From Mesorhizobium sp. YIM 152430 (GTDB taxonomy: Bacteria > Pseudomonadota > Alphaproteobacteria > Rhizobiales > Rhizobiaceae), in assembly GCF_029210365.1 (NCBI RefSeq), contig NZ_JARGES010000056.1, positions 1 to 64,000 on the forward strand: a DNA stretch of 64,000 nucleotides, in the 5' to 3' direction. The notes under the pieces are model-generated. The model made no database searches. It was given only the letters and a program-made list of their open reading frames with translations, and was not told the origin of the DNA. Of the stretch, positions 60,489 to 64,000 are shown in pieces. The first letter of the stretch is position 1; every line of letters begins with the position of its first letter. Position numbers and translations under genes: made by a program.

Positions 60489-61201
60489 TGCTCCAGGACG
60501 GCCCCGATCCGCATATCGCCGCAGACGGGATGGAACGCGAAGTCTCGCGCGCCTTCCTCGCCGTCGTCGAACGGGGTCGGGAACTTGCCGTGATGGTGGA
60601 GGCGAAGCGCTTCGCCATCGCCTTCGCCGCCTATCGTGACAGCCGCCTTTCGCTCCTGCCTTTCCTCGATTCGAGCTATCCCGGCCTCTCCGCCCTTTCG
60701 CGGGCGCTGACGGCGCCCGGCGAGAGCGCGGACCTTCAGCAGGCCGTGTCCCGCGCCCAGCCGACCATCTTTTCCGCCTCGCTCGAGCGTCCCGCCCTTC
60801 ATGGCCAGGCTTGCGCGCCCGCACTTCCGGGCAATGAGACGAGCGTCGTCCTTCCCGTCCATGCGCCATGCGGGCGGCGCGGGCTCGTCGCACTCAGCGG
60901 CCCGGACATGAATGTCGGGGAGGAGCGCCTGATGCGCGCGCATCTGCGTGCCTTTTCGCTCTTCCGCGCCGCGTGCGACCTGCGCGCGCCCGAACCGCGC
61001 CTGCGCCACGGCCTGTCGAAACGCGACATCGAATGCCTGCGGCTGACCGCCGACGGACTGACCAGCGAGCAGATCGCCGACCGCCTCGGCCTGTCGGTGC
61101 ATACGGCCAATCAGTATGTCGCCGCGGCCGCCGAAAAACTCGACGCGGTCAATCGGATGCACGCCGTCGCCAAGGCGCTGCGCGCCGGCATCATTTCCTA
61201 G
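60488..61201 (+). CDS. visR: LuxR-type flagellar master regulator VisR
   Basis: 237 residues. The start ATG shares its A with the visN stop (TGATG). N-terminal sensor-like domain (FLDSSYPGLSALSRALTAPG; TSVVLPVHAPCGRRGLVALS) and C-terminal LuxR HTH (GLSKRDIECLRLTADGLTSE, QIADRLGLSVHTANQYVAAA). Partner of VisN. The tight coupling supports an obligate hetero-oligomer. In Sinorhizobium fliF lies upstream of visN; here the pot operon lies there instead. Confidence 0.8.
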   Translation: MLQDGPDPHIAADGMEREVSRAFLAVVERGRELAVMVEAKRFAIAFAAYRDSRLSLLPFLDSSYPGLSALSRALTAPGESADLQQAVSRAQPTIFSASLERPALHGQACAPALPGNETSVVLPVHAPCGRRGLVALSGPDMNVGEERLMRAHLRAFSLFRAACDLRAPEPRLRHGLSKRDIECLRLTADGLTSEQIADRLGLSVHTANQYVAAAAEKLDAVNRMHAVAKALRAGIIS

Positions 61202-61204
61202 GGT

Positions 61205-61339
61205 GTGTTGAAATTCGGGCCTGTGCGAGTCGAAAATGACAGCTTTCGAGAACCGGAGCGGAATGTACGTTCGGGTACATGAGCACCGGAAACGCAGGAA
61301 GCTGACATTTGCAGGCCGCTCAGGCTTGAATGTCGACGC
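61205..61339. repeat. 135-bp imperfect palindrome between visR and the flhB operon
   Basis: The two halves are inverted copies along most of their length. Outer arms GTGTTGAAATTCGGGCCTG (61205-61223) and CAGGCTTGAATGTCGACGC (61321-61339) pair with 13-14 of 19 matches; inner arms AATGACAGCTT and AAGCTGACATT nearly match; CCGG blocks follow; the apex is exact, ATGTAC-GTTCGG-GTACAT (61263-61280). It lies between converging genes and could be a mobile palindromic repeat or a structured terminator. Confidence 0.7.
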
Positions 61340-61346
61340 ATCCTGA

Positions 61347-61787
61347 TCATCCAGCCTTGCGCAGCGGCTCGCTGGCTCTGAGGCGCGCATCGTCGAGGCT
61401 CGTCTTCAGCCGCATCGTGTTCAGGTCCGCATCGTCCGACGCATCGTCGAACGAGACATAGTTGAGTTCGACCGACGCCGTCTCGTCGGCCAGCGTCAGG
61501 GTGAAGAACACCTTGGCGCCGCGCGGGTGAAGTTCGAGATCGAGCGCGATGCGCGGCGGCAGCGTCCAGCAGGCATGAGCCTCGCCGCCATGGCCGAGCC
61601 TGAGCGTTCCGGGCATGAAATAGAGTTCCGCCGCCGAATCCACGAGGTCCGCCACGGAGGCGAACCGCTCCATGCGGATGAAGGCGATGTAGTCGGCGAT
61701 GTCGACCAGGCGCAATTCGCTGACGACGTCGCGGATCGCATCGGCGACGATGATCTCGCGGGCTTCGGTGTGGGGCTGTTTTATCAT
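61347..61787 (-). CDS. Conserved small protein downstream of flhB
   Basis: 146 residues, acidic, no signal or membrane helix; opening MIKQPHTEAREIIVADAIRD and a beta-rich second half (PRIALDLELHPRGAKVFFTL; ASVELNYVSFDD). Its ATG overlaps the flhB stop (ATGA), so it is translated with it. In rhizobial flagellar clusters a similar unassigned gene follows flhB; a role in flagellar export or regulation is contextual only. Confidence 0.75.
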   Translation of the reverse strand: MIKQPHTEAREIIVADAIRDVVSELRLVDIADYIAFIRMERFASVADLVDSAAELYFMPGTLRLGHGGEAHACWTLPPRIALDLELHPRGAKVFFTLTLADETASVELNYVSFDDASDDADLNTMRLKTSLDDARLRASEPLRKAG

Positions 61788-62875
61788 TGTTGTCGGCTTC
61801 CCGCGGAAGGCTGCCCCTTCTGGCCGTAGACGATGCGGACCAGTTCGGCGACAGCCTGGTAGAATTCAGGCGGGATCACCTTATCGACCGAAACTTGCTT
61901 ATACATGGAGCGGGCGAGATCGACATTCTCGAACACCGGCACGCCGTTCTCCTCGGCGATCTCGCGAATCTTCAGGGCGATCAGATCCTGCCCCTTGGCG
62001 ACGACCGTCGGGGCGGCCATCTCGTCGCGCACATAGCGCAGCGCGATCGCATAGTGGGTGGGATTGGCGATGATCAGCGTCGCGGTCGGCACAGACGTCA
62101 TCATGCGCTGGCGCGCGCGGTCGCGCTGCAACGAGCGCAGGCGCGACTTGACGATCGGATCGCCGTCCGTCTGCTTGATCTCGTCCTTGACCTCCTGCCG
62201 GGTCATCCTCAATTCCTGGCGCCAGTGGAAGCGCGACCACAGGAGATCGGCCGCCGCGATCACGACCATGATCAGGACGATCGAGACGACGATCTCGATG
62301 GCAACCTGCCGAATCGTGCTGGCGAAGACGTCGGGCGGCGTCAGCATCCCGTCGAGCAGCCGCGACTGCGCCTCGCGCATGGCGAAGACGACGAAGCCGC
62401 CGACGATGAAGATCTTGCCGAGCGACTTGCCGAACTCGACCCAGCCCTGCTGCCCGAAGAGCCTTTCCCAACCCTTCTTGAGCGAGATGCGCGAGAGTTT
62501 CGGCTGGATGCGGTCCGGCACCATTCGGGGCATGTTCTGCACGACCGAGGCGACGATCGCCGCCAGCATCATCAGGACCAGAAGGGCGACCAGCGCCTTC
62601 GCGATCTCCATCACGACGAGACGGTAGATGTTCACGGCATCGGGCTGGGTCGAAAGGCTCCATTCGTGGGGCCGTTCGAGGAAGATCGACAGAAAGGCGC
62701 CAAGCTGCATGAAGCCGCTCTGGGCAAAGAACATGAAGAAGGTCAGGATGGCAAGGAACGAGGCGACGGCCGAGATTTCCTTGGCGACAGGTATCTGTCC
62801 CTTGTCGAGGCTGTCCTGAATCTTCTTCTCGGTCGCCTCTTCTGTCTTGCTTTCCTTGTCCGCGCCCTCGCTCAT
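61784..62875 (-). CDS. flhB: Flagellar type III export switch protein FlhB
   Basis: 363 residues. Four membrane helices (about 30-215), then the cytoplasmic domain with the autocleavage site in ATLIIANPTHYAIALRYVRD; NPTH lies at about residues 269-272, the same as in Salmonella FlhB (Asn269-Pro270). Start SEGADKESKTEEATEKKIQD is the family hallmark. FlhB switches export from rod/hook to filament substrates. In an operon fliN-fliG-flhB-small protein. Confidence 0.96.
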   Translation of the reverse strand: MSEGADKESKTEEATEKKIQDSLDKGQIPVAKEISAVASFLAILTFFMFFAQSGFMQLGAFLSIFLERPHEWSLSTQPDAVNIYRLVVMEIAKALVALLVLMMLAAIVASVVQNMPRMVPDRIQPKLSRISLKKGWERLFGQQGWVEFGKSLGKIFIVGGFVVFAMREAQSRLLDGMLTPPDVFASTIRQVAIEIVVSIVLIMVVIAAADLLWSRFHWRQELRMTRQEVKDEIKQTDGDPIVKSRLRSLQRDRARQRMMTSVPTATLIIANPTHYAIALRYVRDEMAAPTVVAKGQDLIALKIREIAEENGVPVFENVDLARSMYKQVSVDKVIPPEFYQAVAELVRIVYGQKGQPSAGSRQQ

Positions 62876-62887
62876 CGCTCAGTGCGG

Positions 62888-63940
62888 TCAGGCCGCATTG
62901 TCGAGAACGGGCAACTCGACCAGTCCCTCGCCCGAAAGCTTGAGCGCGGTCGAGGCGATCGACTTGCGCGCATTCATGATCGCGTCGAGATTGACGTCCG
63001 CCGGCGCCGAAAGTTCGGATTCGATCATGCGCCGCGAGCGCGCGCCGATCGCCGACAGAGCCGCCTCGCGCAGCGCCGCATCGCATTCGCGTAGTGCCAG
63101 CGTCACGATCTCCGTCGACAGCCCGTCGAAGAGCGCCACGCGCGACTTCTGGTCCAGCTTGACGATGTCGTCGAAGGAGAAGAGCCGCGAGCGCAGCGCG
63201 GCGACGTCCGTCTGTCCCGATGCTTCGAGGTCCGACATGACCTCGTCGAGTTCGGATTTGTCGAGTTCGTTCAGCAGGCTTGCGACCCGCGCCTGCGCCA
63301 CGCCGACATTCTTCGACTTCGACTGTTCGGCGATCCGGTTCTGCAACTGGCCTTCGATCAGCTTGTGGGCGGCCGGCTGGACGGTGTTGAGCGCCAGCAT
63401 CCGCCGGATGATGTCGCTGCGCTCGGCCTTGCCGAAAGTCAGCACCACCTTGGCTGCGGCCGGCGGCTTCATGGAGGTCAGCACGACGGCGATCGTCTGA
63501 GGGTGCTCGTCGGCGAGCAGGAGATTGACCTTCGCGGGCTCCATGTCGTCGAGCTTCGACCAGATGGTGGGCGCGGCGTCGGCGATGACGCCCGGCTTGC
63601 CCCGCCCCATGATGACATCGACCTCGTCCTGCGAGAACGTATCGTTCAGGAGGCTGTTCATCTTGTCGCTGGAATCGAGCAGGCCCGCGCCCTCGGTGAA
63701 CTCGCCCTCGAATTCGGCCACGATGCGTTCGAGTTCGCCTTGCGAGATCGTCTGCAACATCCGCGCGGCCTCGATCAGTGCCTTCAATTCCTCCTGCTTG
63801 AAGAACTTGAGAAGCTTGCCGGCCGAGGGCTTGCCCATGGCGACGAGAATGGCGGCGGCCTTCTGCGCCTTGGACAGCCCTTGCGTTGCCGCATGGGCGG
63901 AACTGCGCGGATCCTCTGCGGGGGCGTTGGCGTGTTTCAT
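62888..63940 (-). CDS. fliG: Flagellar motor switch protein FliG
   Basis: 350 residues. N-terminal FliF-binding part (LSKAQKAAAILVAMGKPSAG), middle armadillo with the EHPQT motif (LLADEHPQTIAVVLTSMK), and the C-terminal torque helix region (FDDIVKLDQKSRVALFDGLS; SRRMIESELSAPADVNLDAI). FliG couples the MotA stator to the rotor. Its ATG shares a base with the fliN stop (TGATG), and flhB follows 12 bases after its stop. Confidence 0.94.
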   Translation of the reverse strand: MKHANAPAEDPRSSAHAATQGLSKAQKAAAILVAMGKPSAGKLLKFFKQEELKALIEAARMLQTISQGELERIVAEFEGEFTEGAGLLDSSDKMNSLLNDTFSQDEVDVIMGRGKPGVIADAAPTIWSKLDDMEPAKVNLLLADEHPQTIAVVLTSMKPPAAAKVVLTFGKAERSDIIRRMLALNTVQPAAHKLIEGQLQNRIAEQSKSKNVGVAQARVASLLNELDKSELDEVMSDLEASGQTDVAALRSRLFSFDDIVKLDQKSRVALFDGLSTEIVTLALRECDAALREAALSAIGARSRRMIESELSAPADVNLDAIMNARKSIASTALKLSGEGLVELPVLDNAA

Positions 63941-64000
63941 CAGCCTTGCTTGGTCGTGTCCACGATCTGGGTGAGCTTCACCCCGAAGCGCGACGGATCG
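63940..64000 (-). CDS. fliN: C-terminal end of FliN (flagellar motor switch), 5' part outside window
   Basis: The last 19 codons read DPSRFGVKLTQIVDTTKQG before TGA. The FGV-T-IV pattern matches the SpoA-domain end of FliN. It is overlapped by the fliG start, and fliN precedes fliG in rhizobial flagellar clusters. Too short for certainty. Confidence 0.65.
   Translation of the reverse strand, partial: DPSRFGVKLTQIVDTTKQG

Noticed and set aside
1-64000. CRISPR array, tRNA or rRNA genes, complete insertion sequences
   Set aside because: No regularly spaced direct repeats, no cloverleaf-like conserved TTCGAA/TTCGAATC arms in gene-free gaps, and no transposase-like frames were seen.

Overview
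The window (about 64 kb, GC-rich, strong third-position GC bias) looks like chromosomal DNA of a Hyphomicrobiales alphaproteobacterium of the Phyllobacteriaceae/Rhizobiaceae type. The evidence is the set of neighbourhoods: a visN-visR / flhB / fliG / fliN flagellar block, a ROK-regulated frcBCA sugar operon, a Ku-LigD-Ku cluster, a BigR-type sulfide operon and HWE-kinase signalling. No rRNA or tRNA gene and no CRISPR array was seen, and no complete IS element.

Layout. Bases 1-6000 are a leftward prophage or defective phage segment: a tail tape-measure gene, a tail-assembly chaperone, DUF1376 and DUF6074-like proteins, an excisionase-like HTH protein, and the C-terminal remnant of a large serine recombinase at the edge. 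Bases 6000-10400 are a rightward sulfur operon (DUF442 phosphatase-like sulfurtransferase, persulfide-dioxygenase-type MBL protein, BigR-type ArsR repressor, two YeeE/YedE half-transporters, SulP transporter) whose likely promoter overlaps a perfect palindrome. Bases 10680-13600 are a three-gene KaiC / HWE histidine kinase / receiver cassette, facing an XRE regulator. Bases 14450-18120 carry an orphan Tat-exported oligopeptide-type binding protein and a CocE/NonD hydrolase, separated by a strong hairpin. Bases 18150-22560 are a leftward type I secretion operon with an ATPase, an adaptor and two unrecognised acidic proteins without RTX repeats. Bases 23070-29200 are housekeeping and detoxification genes: two GST-fold proteins, an acyl-CoA ligase, pyrC and a CaCA antiporter.

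Bases 29330-36020 are the frc sugar region: ROK repressor, binding protein, permease, ATPase, PfkB kinase, a P-loop kinase and a lyxose/mannose isomerase. These genes together could import fructose or mannose and feed them into fructose metabolism. Next come TrkH, Dps (with an EcfG-like promoter), a PaaK-like ligase, a periplasmic copper chaperone and metNIQ, then a DMT exporter, a dipeptidase, two divergent phospholipase-D enzymes and an EEP nuclease/phosphatase. Bases 49060-53640 hold the NHEJ repair cluster. Then follow an amidohydrolase and a potABCD-like polyamine transporter.

From 59800 to the end lies the flagellar block: VisN and VisR, a 135-bp imperfect palindrome, a small conserved protein, FlhB, FliG and the tail of FliN.

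The less-explained items are the non-RTX type I secretion operon with a hairpin between putative cargo and transporter, the KaiC signalling cassette, the long palindrome in the flagellar block, and the unusual gene order of the phage tail genes.
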